Source: an uncultured Clostridia bacterium (lineage in GTDB: Bacteria > Bacillota > Clostridia > Saccharofermentanales > Saccharofermentanaceae). From it: DNA of 49,481 nt. The notes under the pieces were generated by a model that did no database searches, was not told the origin of the DNA, and worked only from the letters and a program-made list of their open reading frames with translations. Within the stretch, counting starts at the first letter, position 1. Every line of letters begins with the position of its first letter. The DNA lies in the NCBI GenBank assembly GCA_947303255.1, contig CAMYXL010000014.1, positions 1 to 49,481 of the forward strand. The letters run 5' to 3'. The position numbers and the translations under genes are program-made. Shown in pieces: positions 34,688 through 42,153 of the stretch.

Positions 34688-34713
34688 ATATGCAAAAACT
34701 GCATATTATTATA
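34688..34713 (-). promoter_or_regulatory. Promoter -10 and overlapping inverted repeat of the glycan operon
   Basis: On the minus strand TATAAT (34708-34713) is followed immediately by ATATGCA-GTTTT-TGCATAT (34688-34706), a perfect 7-bp inverted repeat covering the expected transcription start. A repressor bound here would block initiation. The repeat resembles the one in the marR promoter. The -35 region is weak. Confidence 0.5.
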
Positions 34714-34736
34714 ACACAGACAGAGATATATTTTTA

Positions 34737-35456
34737 TTAGCGGCCGGTTATAGACAACGGCAATTCGAGTCCGTTCTCCTCCAAGAGGTCCTTATCCCTT
34801 AATATATCGTCCCTTTCACCCACTTTAACGATGCGACCTTTATTCAGAAGAGCCACTTTTTCGCAGGTATCGTATATGAGATCCAAGTCGTGTGAAGCTA
34901 TTATCTTCGTTGCATCTATTCTCTTTATCGCATTTATGACAGTGCGTCTGTTATGAGGATCCAATGATGATGTAGGCTCATCGAAAAGGATCACATTCGG
35001 CTTCATCATGAGGATAGTAGCAATTGCAGCCATCTTCTTCTCTCCGCCTGAGATCTTATGGTTATATCGCTCCTTAAGATGGCTGATCTCAAGTTGCGCC
35101 AATATCTCTTCGGCCTTTTTGACTGCTTCATCTTTGGATGTTCCGTAGTTCACGGGACCAAAGATCATATCCTCGATAACCTTAGGCATAAACATCTGGT
35201 CGTCGGATTCCTGAATGACGTAACCCAAGTTCTTACGAATCTCGGGCATGTTTTTCTTAACGACCTCAAGACCGTTAAACATTATCGAACCCTTAAAAGC
35301 CGTAAGTCCGGTAAGAGATCTGAAAAGGCTGCTCTTACCCGCTCCGTTAGCTCCGATAAGACCGAGGGAATCACCCTCGGAGATAGTAAGATCAACGCCT
35401 TCGAGAGCTTTGATCCCGCCTTCATATTCAACTGTAAGACCTTTGATGTCTATCAT
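34737..35456 (-). CDS. cbiO: Energy-coupling factor ATPase of a nickel/cobalt transporter
   Basis: A 239-residue ABC ATPase: Walker A GANGAGKS, signature ISGGEKKMAA, Walker B VILFDEPTSSLDP, and the switch His in IASHDLDLI. ECF ATPases drive import with the CbiQ/EcfT transmembrane subunit. It starts 2 bp after the cbiQ stop and is the last gene of the larB-larC-cbiM-cbiQ-cbiO operon. No terminator is seen before the next promoter. Confidence 0.93.
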   Translation of the reverse strand: MIDIKGLTVEYEGGIKALEGVDLTISEGDSLGLIGANGAGKSSLFRSLTGLTAFKGSIMFNGLEVVKKNMPEIRKNLGYVIQESDDQMFMPKVIEDMIFGPVNYGTSKDEAVKKAEEILAQLEISHLKERYNHKISGGEKKMAAIATILMMKPNVILFDEPTSSLDPHNRRTVINAIKRIDATKIIASHDLDLIYDTCEKVALLNKGRIVKVGERDDILRDKDLLEENGLELPLSITGR

Positions 35457-35458
35457 CT

Positions 35459-36259
35459 TTACCTCACGAACAATGAACCGACCAAAGCCGGAACGTTAAA
35501 CAATCTCATAAGCACACATACCGCAATAAGGATCGGAATCCATAGCCATGAAAGCTTCGAGAATACTCTGTCACAGTAGTAAAACTCGCCGTTAAAACCG
35601 CGGAGTATCATGCTGCCGTAATTGCGGTCTGCTTTATTCATGCTCCTTATGATGAGCTGCCCCAGAAAAGACCCCCAGGATTTAAACGCGATTCCGTTTT
35701 GTCCCGGCGCCCTCAAAGAATAACTCTCTGTCATTGTTGCGACTTCATCCAAAAACATAGAAACATATCTATATGTCAAAAGAAGAAGCGAGACAATGAT
35801 CTTAGGCATATGGATCTTACGAAGGCTCTTACAAAGGTCGTCTATAGGCGTCGTTGCCACAAGAAGGAACGACGCCATCAGACTAAACACACCCTTGAGC
35901 ATCAGTGTCACCATGGACACGATGCCGTAACTTACCTTAAAGTTTCCTATCGAAAACATGATCTCACGATCCAGAAAAGGATTTACTATGCCTACCAAAA
36001 GCACGATAGGAAGCACTACCTTTAGTTTTCGAAAACAGGTACTTACAGGAATCCCGCTTAACATATAACCCAAAAGAGGCACCAGGATCATCGCAAACAA
36101 TCCGACTATGTCGTACTTATTAAACGAAGCAACTGTCGCAATATAAACGATGGTCAAAAGAAGCTTGGATAACGGGCTCAGGCCATGGACCGGAGATTCA
36201 AGCTTACTTAAGTCCTCGACAGAACGTATCTCTGAAGATGCCTCTCTTGCTCTGTTCAT
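35459..36259 (-). CDS. cbiQ: ECF transporter transmembrane subunit, nickel/cobalt type
   Basis: 266 residues with about six membrane helices. The EcfT-type coupling motifs appear as the ARG-like LRAPGQNG and MILRGFNGE segments in the last cytoplasmic loops. It links the substrate subunit CbiM to the CbiO ATPase. Gaps are 11 bp to cbiM and 2 bp to cbiO. Confidence 0.9.
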   Translation of the reverse strand: MNRAREASSEIRSVEDLSKLESPVHGLSPLSKLLLTIVYIATVASFNKYDIVGLFAMILVPLLGYMLSGIPVSTCFRKLKVVLPIVLLVGIVNPFLDREIMFSIGNFKVSYGIVSMVTLMLKGVFSLMASFLLVATTPIDDLCKSLRKIHMPKIIVSLLLLTYRYVSMFLDEVATMTESYSLRAPGQNGIAFKSWGSFLGQLIIRSMNKADRNYGSMILRGFNGEFYYCDRVFSKLSWLWIPILIAVCVLMRLFNVPALVGSLFVR

Positions 36260-36270
36260 TTCTCACCTTA

Positions 36271-37326
36271 TCAGGTCGTCTTCTTGTTCTTCTTACGGAA
36301 GAAACCGCCTGCAAAGCAGATACCGATAGCGATAACTGCTACGATAGCAGAACCTACAACACCGGAAACCGTTGTCCCGAGCGGGTTCTCGCTGTCAGAT
36401 GAGAATGCATAATCAGGAAGGAATGATGTCTTCTCCTGTATGGATTCAGCCTTTTCAGCTACAGAACTTGAAGTTCCGTAGTCTTCTTCATCAAGACCCA
36501 TATTAGTTCTGCTCTCGCTATACTCAGTGTTTCCGAACAAAGCCCACTCGAGTCCGTCAGGATTGCCGCTCGCAAGAAGCGAGAAACCTCCTCCGATAAC
36601 AACTACACAAGCAAGAAGGACTGCGATCGTAACCTTAAGCGAACTCTTCTTATTTTCCTCTTTCTCAACACCCTTGATAAGGTCAGGAGATGTAGAGTGA
36701 ACAAATACGAGAACTGCGGAAGTTGCAAGACCTTCGACAAGTCCAATTGCTAGGTGGATAGGCTGCATGAGCATAACGAATGACTTAAACGGAAGTTCAG
36801 TGATACCGGAAAGTGATGTCTCTAAAACAACTGAGAAAGCACCCATCTGCAGTGTAATCACACATCCTAAGATAGAAGCAAGAATGAGCTTGACCTTTGT
36901 ATTCATCTTTGTCTTCATGATAGGTCTATAGATTAGGAAATAACCCACAAAACACCCGTAGAATGCCATGTTCCATATGTTCGAACCTAACGCCATCAAT
37001 CCTCCGTCCGCGAAGAACAGACATTGGATAAGAAGTACTGTTATCATTGAAAGGAATCCTGCATAAGGTCCCAAAAGTGCTGTGAGGAGCATACCTCCAC
37101 AAATGTGTCCGGATGAACCTGTTCCCGGGATAGTGTAGTTGATCATCTGTCCCGCAAATACAAGAGCCGACATAACAGCCATTGTAGGCAGTCTCTTAAA
37201 CGTCGGTTCGTTAGTAAGTTTCTCCTCTTTCTTCAATTTATAGACCGACAGTCCCGCAACCGCAGTTGAAGCGACATACATTGTTCCTGCAACTGCAGGT
37301 GACAATAAAGCATCAGCCATATGCAT
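36271..37326 (-). CDS. cbiM: CbiM-type nickel/cobalt substrate-binding subunit fused to a PDGLE/CbiN-like domain
   Basis: 351 residues. It begins MHMADALLSPAV, the typical CbiM N-terminus whose His2 and amino-terminal amine help bind the metal; a further His is in SGHICGG (His74). Helices to about residue 225 form the CbiM core. The part from about 228 carries PDGLEWALF (256-264), a linker with PDYAF, and a last TM helix, matching the PDGLE/CbiN-like subunit found fused or adjacent in nickel systems. Together with LarB and LarC this points to nickel rather than cobalt. Confidence 0.9.
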   Translation of the reverse strand: MHMADALLSPAVAGTMYVASTAVAGLSVYKLKKEEKLTNEPTFKRLPTMAVMSALVFAGQMINYTIPGTGSSGHICGGMLLTALLGPYAGFLSMITVLLIQCLFFADGGLMALGSNIWNMAFYGCFVGYFLIYRPIMKTKMNTKVKLILASILGCVITLQMGAFSVVLETSLSGITELPFKSFVMLMQPIHLAIGLVEGLATSAVLVFVHSTSPDLIKGVEKEENKKSSLKVTIAVLLACVVVIGGGFSLLASGNPDGLEWALFGNTEYSESRTNMGLDEEDYGTSSSVAEKAESIQEKTSFLPDYAFSSDSENPLGTTVSGVVGSAIVAVIAIGICFAGGFFRKKNKKTT

Positions 37327-37332
37327 AACGCA

Positions 37333-38565
37333 TTACCTCCTGATTTCCTTTTTTATTTCACCGATTGAAGTACCCTCTGTCATAGCGATCTTCGACAAGT
37401 CATCATATTCAATCTTCTCGCGAACGACTCCATAGCCTTCCGAGATCTTGACCCTGACATCACCATACTGTGTGCTCAAAGTCTCTGTTCTTCTGTCCAG
37501 AGTAAACCTGTTAACCGGCTTTTCTCTTACACCGATAGTAGATGTGTATTTAAAGATCGTACGTACGATCTCATCTTCTTTTTCTTTGTCACAGATAACG
37601 CTCAAAAGTGTTCCCGGACGGGATTTTTTCATATTCACCGGAACCGTGAAAACTTCTCTGGCACCCGCATCAAAGAGTCTTTCCATCGCAAATCCGATCT
37701 CTTCACCTGTCATATCATCTACGTTGGCGTTAAGTTCAACTATGGATGATTCAGTCGAATTGATCTCTCCGAGCATTGCACGTACTACATTGGCACTTTC
37801 AAAATCCTTTTTGCCCGTTCCGTATCCGATCCTGTCAACGATCATCATAGGCTGAACATCAAACTTACTCGAAAAGTATTTAAGGATAGCAGCTCCTGTC
37901 GGAGTGCACATCTCAGACTTGATCTCACCTGCATATGTAGGAACGCCTTTAAGGATGAAAGCAGTAGCCGGTGCAGGAACAGGTAAGATTCCGTGTGCAC
38001 ATTTAACAGTTCCGCTGCCGACACAAACAGCTGAAGATATTACGTTTTTTACCTGAAGTTTATCGAGAAGGTAGCAGAAAGCCGTAATATCCGCTACCGC
38101 ATCCATGGTTCCAACCTCGTGGAAGTGAATATCCTCCACAGGTTTACCGTGAGCAGCACTTTCAGCCTCTGCAATGAGCTTGTAGATACCCATGATATCC
38201 TGTGTAACATTGTTACAAACCTTCATATGATCGCGTACGATGTGCTCAATGTCATGAAGAGATGTATGGTGGTGATGATGTCCTTCATGGTCGTGGTGAT
38301 GGTGCTCATGTTCGTGTTCATGATGGTGTTCGTGGTGATGATCGTGCATATCTTCACTCTCTTCAACACCGTCAACGGTAACTTTCATATGAGTTCCGAC
38401 GATTCCGCACTTGGTATCAGGAAATATCTCATATTTTACATGAGTGATACCAAGAGAATTGAGTTCTTCGACGATCTTTTCCTTATCGTCAAACAGATCT
38501 ATAAGGGAAGCTGAGAGCATATCCCCTGCTGCACCCATCGAACAATCAAAATAAAGTGTCCTCAT
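37333..38565 (-). CDS. larC: Nickel-pincer cofactor biosynthesis protein LarC
   Basis: Inserts nickel into the pyridinium bis-thiocarboxylate nucleotide in a CTP-dependent reaction, giving the cofactor of lactate racemase and related enzymes. 410 residues: an N-terminal FDCSMGAAGDM motif, a histidine-rich stretch (residues 74-100) suited to nickel storage, a CTPTGAAIL segment and a C-terminal domain. In Lactobacillus plantarum the protein is made by programmed frameshifting from two frames; here it is one continuous frame. Start overlaps the larB stop by 4 bp. Confidence 0.95.
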   Translation of the reverse strand: MRTLYFDCSMGAAGDMLSASLIDLFDDKEKIVEELNSLGITHVKYEIFPDTKCGIVGTHMKVTVDGVEESEDMHDHHHEHHHEHEHEHHHHDHEGHHHHHTSLHDIEHIVRDHMKVCNNVTQDIMGIYKLIAEAESAAHGKPVEDIHFHEVGTMDAVADITAFCYLLDKLQVKNVISSAVCVGSGTVKCAHGILPVPAPATAFILKGVPTYAGEIKSEMCTPTGAAILKYFSSKFDVQPMMIVDRIGYGTGKKDFESANVVRAMLGEINSTESSIVELNANVDDMTGEEIGFAMERLFDAGAREVFTVPVNMKKSRPGTLLSVICDKEKEDEIVRTIFKYTSTIGVREKPVNRFTLDRRTETLSTQYGDVRVKISEGYGVVREKIEYDDLSKIAMTEGTSIGEIKKEIRR

Positions 38566-39317
38566 TTCTTTACCTCCATATGATTTATCATGCTGGCAAG
38601 ATACCCAGCACCGAATCCGTTATCAATATTTACAACAGAAACACCACTTGCACATGAATTCAGCATAGAAAGAAGAGCTGAGATGCCTCCAAACGAAGCT
38701 CCATAACCGACACTTGTCGGAACAGCAATAACAGGACAGTCTGAAAGACCGCCTACTACACTTGCCAACGCTCCTTCCATTCCGGCAACTGCGATTATCA
38801 CCGAAGCACCCATTATTGAATCCATATTTGAAAGAAGTCTGTGAAGTCCTGCAACGCCCACATCATATAGACGAACAACTATATTTCCATGAGCTTCCGC
38901 TGTCAGTGCAGCCTCTTCAGCTACAGGGATATCAGATGTTCCTCCCGTCGCTACTACGATCTTACCAATGCCGTCTGCTTCAGGCATTTTGCCCACTATG
39001 CCGATACGTGCATCCTCATAATATTTTATATCGATACTTGTCAATATTTCTTCATATTTATCTTTGTCCAGTCGGGTGATCAATATCGTCTTGATATCGT
39101 TGCTGATCATGGTATCAAGGATCCCTTTTATCTGGGAAGCGGTCTTGCCTGCTCCGTATACTACTTCCGGAGCTCCCTGTCTTATGCTTCTGTGAAGATC
39201 TACTTTTGCAAATCCGATATCTTCGAACGGCTGTTTCTTGATAGCCAGAAGAGCATCATCAACGCTTACATTACCGTCCTTAACATCCTCTAATATCTTT
39301 CTGATATCACTATTCAT
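38562..39317 (-). CDS. larB: Nickel-pincer cofactor biosynthesis protein LarB
   Basis: Carboxylates and hydrolyses nicotinic acid adenine dinucleotide, the first step of the nickel-pincer nucleotide. The 251-residue protein has the PurE-like C-terminal domain (VVATGGTSDIPVAEEAALTA, ASVIIAVAGMEGALASVVGGL). The start at 39317 (MNSDIRK) has GAGGGTGAG upstream; a longer frame would begin inside the leader terminator region. Only larB and larC are seen; larE and larA are not in the window. The gene follows an attenuator-like leader. Confidence 0.94.
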   Translation of the reverse strand: MNSDIRKILEDVKDGNVSVDDALLAIKKQPFEDIGFAKVDLHRSIRQGAPEVVYGAGKTASQIKGILDTMISNDIKTILITRLDKDKYEEILTSIDIKYYEDARIGIVGKMPEADGIGKIVVATGGTSDIPVAEEAALTAEAHGNIVVRLYDVGVAGLHRLLSNMDSIMGASVIIAVAGMEGALASVVGGLSDCPVIAVPTSVGYGASFGGISALLSMLNSCASGVSVVNIDNGFGAGYLASMINHMEVKK

Positions 39318-39338
39318 CTTCTCACCCTCTGTTTTTCC

Positions 39339-39381
39339 AAAATAAAAAACACGCAATCTTTCCTACAAGAAAGAATGCATG
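39339..39381 (-). terminator. Strong terminator hairpin in the larB leader
   Basis: On the minus strand a 13-position stem (39369-39381 with 39350-39362) has 12 pairs, including one G-U, and one U-U mismatch around a 6-nt loop, then TTTTTTATTTT. It ends only 22 nt before the larB ATG. Any larB transcript starting further upstream must pass it. It can also stop the upstream Pr6Pr-gene transcript. Confidence 0.85.
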
Positions 39382-39492
39382 CCTCCAAAGCACACTTAAC
39401 AATTCAAAATATAAAAGAACTTCAGTTCTGTGAATAGGACCTCATGATCCCGATAACGGATTCATTTTACAATAATAATATATAAATAACAA
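39382..39492 (-). promoter_or_regulatory. Promoter and structured leader of the larBC-cbiMQO operon
   Basis: TTGTTA (39487-39492) and TAAAAT (39464-39469) are 17 bp apart on the minus strand, placing the start near 39457. The leader then contains a hairpin GGGATC-ATGA-GGTCCT, enclosed by TGAAT/ATTCA (this outer 5' arm is close to the predicted start, so its inclusion is uncertain), and a second hairpin AGAACT-GA-AGTTCT. Next GTGTGC can pair with GCATGC, whose bases also form the 5' arm of the terminator. The two folds exclude each other, as in a riboswitch or attenuator. I could not match it to a known riboswitch class. Confidence 0.5.
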
Positions 39493-39496
39493 CGAG

Positions 39497-40126
39497 TCAG
39501 GCTCCCGTTATCTTATCCCTGATCTTAAGTATCCCGATTATGATAAGTCCCAATAGGATCGATATCAGAACAATACCGAAAAATATAACCATACCGACCG
39601 GAAGTCCCCAGTTAAGAAAACCGTACCAGTCGTTGGTATCAGGCCATTCACCCTTACCGTTTATACCGATGTTAAGAAGATATACTGTTCCGTAGAGGAA
39701 TGCCGGAATACCTGCAAACAGGCGTTCTTTAATGCCGATCTTGGTCTTATTAAAGATAACGAATTCTATCAATTCCGCAAGAGGTATAAGAAGGTGAAAT
39801 CCGAGGTTTGCTCCGCTATACATCGGAATATCCTTATATACAGGTCTGAGGAAAAATAAGACTACTGAAAAAGTAACCATTACAGCTACGGTAGAAACGA
39901 ATTTAAGGACATCTGCAACTTTTGTATCCTTACCCTTTATCGCAACTGCCGCCCACAAACCGGAAGTTACTCCTGCAAAGATATTCGAAAGCACAGTAAA
40001 ATACTTAAGACTGGTAAATCCCGGTGAAGAGAGGAAACTTTCTGAACCAAGGAACATATATCCCCATACAAGGATAACAGCCACTGCCAATATAATATTT
40101 ATAACGATCCTGATCTTCTGCTTCAT
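39497..40126 (-). CDS. Pr6Pr-like integral membrane protein
   Basis: 209 residues with six hydrophobic segments. The FTVLSNIFAGV and HLLIPLAELIEF segments and a helix-end NWGLPVG resemble the Pr6Pr/FAR-17a-like membrane family of unknown function. The start is ATG 40126, directly after the HAD stop and preceded by AGGTGA; a GTG nine bases earlier would overlap that gene by 8 bp. It is the last gene of the GH13-HAD-membrane operon. Confidence 0.65.
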   Translation of the reverse strand: MKQKIRIVINIILAVAVILVWGYMFLGSESFLSSPGFTSLKYFTVLSNIFAGVTSGLWAAVAIKGKDTKVADVLKFVSTVAVMVTFSVVLFFLRPVYKDIPMYSGANLGFHLLIPLAELIEFVIFNKTKIGIKERLFAGIPAFLYGTVYLLNIGINGKGEWPDTNDWYGFLNWGLPVGMVIFFGIVLISILLGLIIIGILKIRDKITGA

Positions 40127-40127
40127 A

Positions 40128-40778
40128 TCAGTCACCTAAGATTACTTTTTTAAGTTCCTCTGCAGAGGATACGATTTTTACTGCTCCGTTTTCAACAAGT
40201 ACATCTCTGTCCTTATATCCCCATCCTACACTAATATGATCTGTTTTTGCATTAGTCGCAGTTTGAATATCAACATCTGAATCGCCGACTATTATGGTCT
40301 TCTCGTTATTTATGCCGAGAGTTTTGAGAATGTTGTTGATGATGGTCGGATCAGGTTTATGAGGAAGTCCTTCCACATGTCCCTGAACTATATCGATAAC
40401 CCCCGGGAAGCAGTGTTCACAGAGTTTTCGAGCAGCAGTATCAGACTTGTTTGTAGCAACTGCGATCTTGATACCATGTGCTTTGAGAGAAGAAAAAAGT
40501 TCAGGGATCCCCGGGAACGGATCAGTATTCTCGGTGCAGTGCTCGTTATAGTATTCCCTGTAATCAGAAAGAATCTTATCCTCGTCAGCATCAGGATAAG
40601 CTTCGATGCTTTTATTAACGAGATTTCTCGCGCCGTTACCGACACGCGATCTCATGATCTCCCTTGTAACAGGCTCTATGCCGGAATTGGAAAGAGCATG
40701 ATTAAAGGAGATCGTAAGCTCGCCGAGCGTATCGAGTATAGTGCCGTCCAGGTCGAAGATAACAAGATCGTATTTCAT
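40128..40778 (-). CDS. HAD-superfamily phosphatase, phosphoglycolate phosphatase-like
   Basis: 216 residues. HAD motifs: FDLDGTILDTL (8-18, nucleophile Asp8), ATNKSDTA, the lysine in HKPDP, and GDSDVDIQTATNA. The cap type and length match Gph/PGP-like enzymes, which dephosphorylate small sugar phosphates or phosphoglycolate. It begins 1 bp after the GH13 stop, suggesting a sugar-phosphate substrate related to glucan breakdown, but this is inference. Confidence 0.85.
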   Translation of the reverse strand: MKYDLVIFDLDGTILDTLGELTISFNHALSNSGIEPVTREIMRSRVGNGARNLVNKSIEAYPDADEDKILSDYREYYNEHCTENTDPFPGIPELFSSLKAHGIKIAVATNKSDTAARKLCEHCFPGVIDIVQGHVEGLPHKPDPTIINNILKTLGINNEKTIIVGDSDVDIQTATNAKTDHISVGWGYKDRDVLVENGAVKIVSSAEELKKVILGD

Positions 40779-40779
40779 C

Positions 40780-42090
40780 TTAATGTTCCATTTTCCATAT
40801 CTCGCAGGAATATGGTTTCAGGACAGAACCGCCTCCGAAATCATGGATCGTATCGGTCAGAAGTTCCTGAGCCCGGCCGCAGCCTGCATCAAAGTGCGCA
40901 GTATATTCGTAGTTACCTGCATTGATCGCAACAAGTATTCTCTCATTGCCGTCATTTCTCTCGAAAATGCACTGATGATTCGTGAGCACAACTGATCTGA
41001 AAGAACCGTAGTTAAGAGCGCTGTGCTCCTTTTTGATCTCAGAAAGCTTAGAGATATGAGTCGTTAGATCATTCCACAAAGGCTCATCATAGCTTAAGCG
41101 CAAAGAAGGATCTCCTTCTTCTTTTCTTCCTGTGGCGCCCCACTCGGAACCGTAGTAAACGCAAGGGAATCCCGGCATCGTGAAAGCAAGCGTGTAGACA
41201 AGAGGAAGATGGTTCTGATCGTTAAGATTAGAAGCGATCCTCGTTACGTCATGATTATCAACGAAACTCATCAGGTGAAGACCTCTGAACCAGCTCCAGT
41301 TCTCAGGTCCGAATTGCTGGATCAATGTGTTAATGATCTCGAACATGTTCATACAGTTAAAAGAACTGAAAAGCCCCTTGTAGCAGGCATAATTTGTACA
41401 TGAATGAAGCATCTCAGTATTGACCCACTGCTTATAATCACCATGCAAGAGTTCACCCAACAAAAGGAACTCAGGCTTAAGTTCTCCCGTGAACCAGCGA
41501 AGTCTTTTCAGAAAATCTCTGTCGAGACAGTATGCGACATCAAGTCTCAATCCGTCGATATCAAAATAGTCTACCCAATATTTGATCTTATCCAGGATAT
41601 GATTAATGACTTCTTCGTTTCGGAGATTCAATTTAACAAGATCGAAGTTGCCTTCCCAGCCTTCATACCAGAAACCATCGTTATAATTCGAATTACCGTC
41701 GAAAGACAGATGGAACCAATCTTTGTACTGGGAATCCCACTTCTTTTCCTGAACATCCTTAAATGCCCAGAAACCGCGTCCGACATGATTGAAAACGCCG
41801 TCCAAAACGACTTTGATTCCGCTCTTATGAAGTTCATCAACAACTTTTTTAAAGTCTTCGTTTGTTCCGAGACGTTTATCTATAAGTCCATAGTCTCTCG
41901 TATTATAACCGTGAGTATCGGATTCGAACACAGGCGAAAAGTATATCGCATTGATACCAAGTTTCTTGAGATGCGGGATCCAGTCGATTACCTTAAGGAT
42001 CCTGGATTCCAATATTCCGTCATTTTCGAACGGAGCTCCGCAAAAACCAAGCGGATAGATCTGATAAAAAACAGATGATTCATACCACAT
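40780..42090 (-). CDS. GH13 alpha-amylase-family glucan hydrolase, cytoplasmic
   Basis: 436 residues, no signal peptide. The four GH13 regions are clear: DGVFNHVG (97-104), GLRLDVAYC with nucleophile Asp184, LLGEL with acid/base Glu213, and FVDNHDV with Asp278. The short N-terminus (no starch-binding N-domain) and the Y-Q-I-Y-P-L-G-F start resemble small cyclomaltodextrinase or alpha-glucosidase-like enzymes that process imported maltooligosaccharides. Exact specificity is not clear. It is the first gene of the operon with the HAD phosphatase and Pr6Pr-like protein. Confidence 0.9.
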   Translation of the reverse strand: MWYESSVFYQIYPLGFCGAPFENDGILESRILKVIDWIPHLKKLGINAIYFSPVFESDTHGYNTRDYGLIDKRLGTNEDFKKVVDELHKSGIKVVLDGVFNHVGRGFWAFKDVQEKKWDSQYKDWFHLSFDGNSNYNDGFWYEGWEGNFDLVKLNLRNEEVINHILDKIKYWVDYFDIDGLRLDVAYCLDRDFLKRLRWFTGELKPEFLLLGELLHGDYKQWVNTEMLHSCTNYACYKGLFSSFNCMNMFEIINTLIQQFGPENWSWFRGLHLMSFVDNHDVTRIASNLNDQNHLPLVYTLAFTMPGFPCVYYGSEWGATGRKEEGDPSLRLSYDEPLWNDLTTHISKLSEIKKEHSALNYGSFRSVVLTNHQCIFERNDGNERILVAINAGNYEYTAHFDAGCGRAQELLTDTIHDFGGGSVLKPYSCEIWKMEH

Positions 42091-42094
42091 AAAT

Positions 42095-42132
42095 AATTCC
42101 CCCAGGCTTTAGATTATACACCTAGGGGAATT
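42095..42132 (-). promoter_or_regulatory. Inverted repeat enclosing the -10 box of the GH13 gene
   Basis: AATTCCCCTAGG and CCTGGGGGAATT (12-bp arms, 11 matching) flank 14 bp containing TATAAT (42113-42118 on the minus strand). The proximal arm also includes the GGGGG preceding the GH13 ATG. It may be a repressor operator, or the terminator hairpin of the upstream lipase-like gene followed by ATTATTTAT, or both. Confidence 0.45.
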
Positions 42133-42153
42133 CTCATAAAATGCGCAATAATT

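Noticed and set aside
38250..38350. Repetitive GGTGATG/CATGGTC-type DNA resembling a simple repeat or microsatellite
   Set aside because: It is the His-rich (CAT/CAC codon) segment of LarC, a known nickel-binding feature of the family.
39382..39492. Assignment of the larB leader to the NiCo (czcD) or a cobalamin riboswitch
   Set aside because: I could not see a cobalamin box or confidently match NiCo conserved positions, so no known class is claimed.
40128..40778. HAD phosphatase as the missing phosphoserine phosphatase (SerB)
   Set aside because: Its motif spacing and cap fit the phosphoglycolate-phosphatase group, and it is in an operon with a GH13 enzyme, far from serA.
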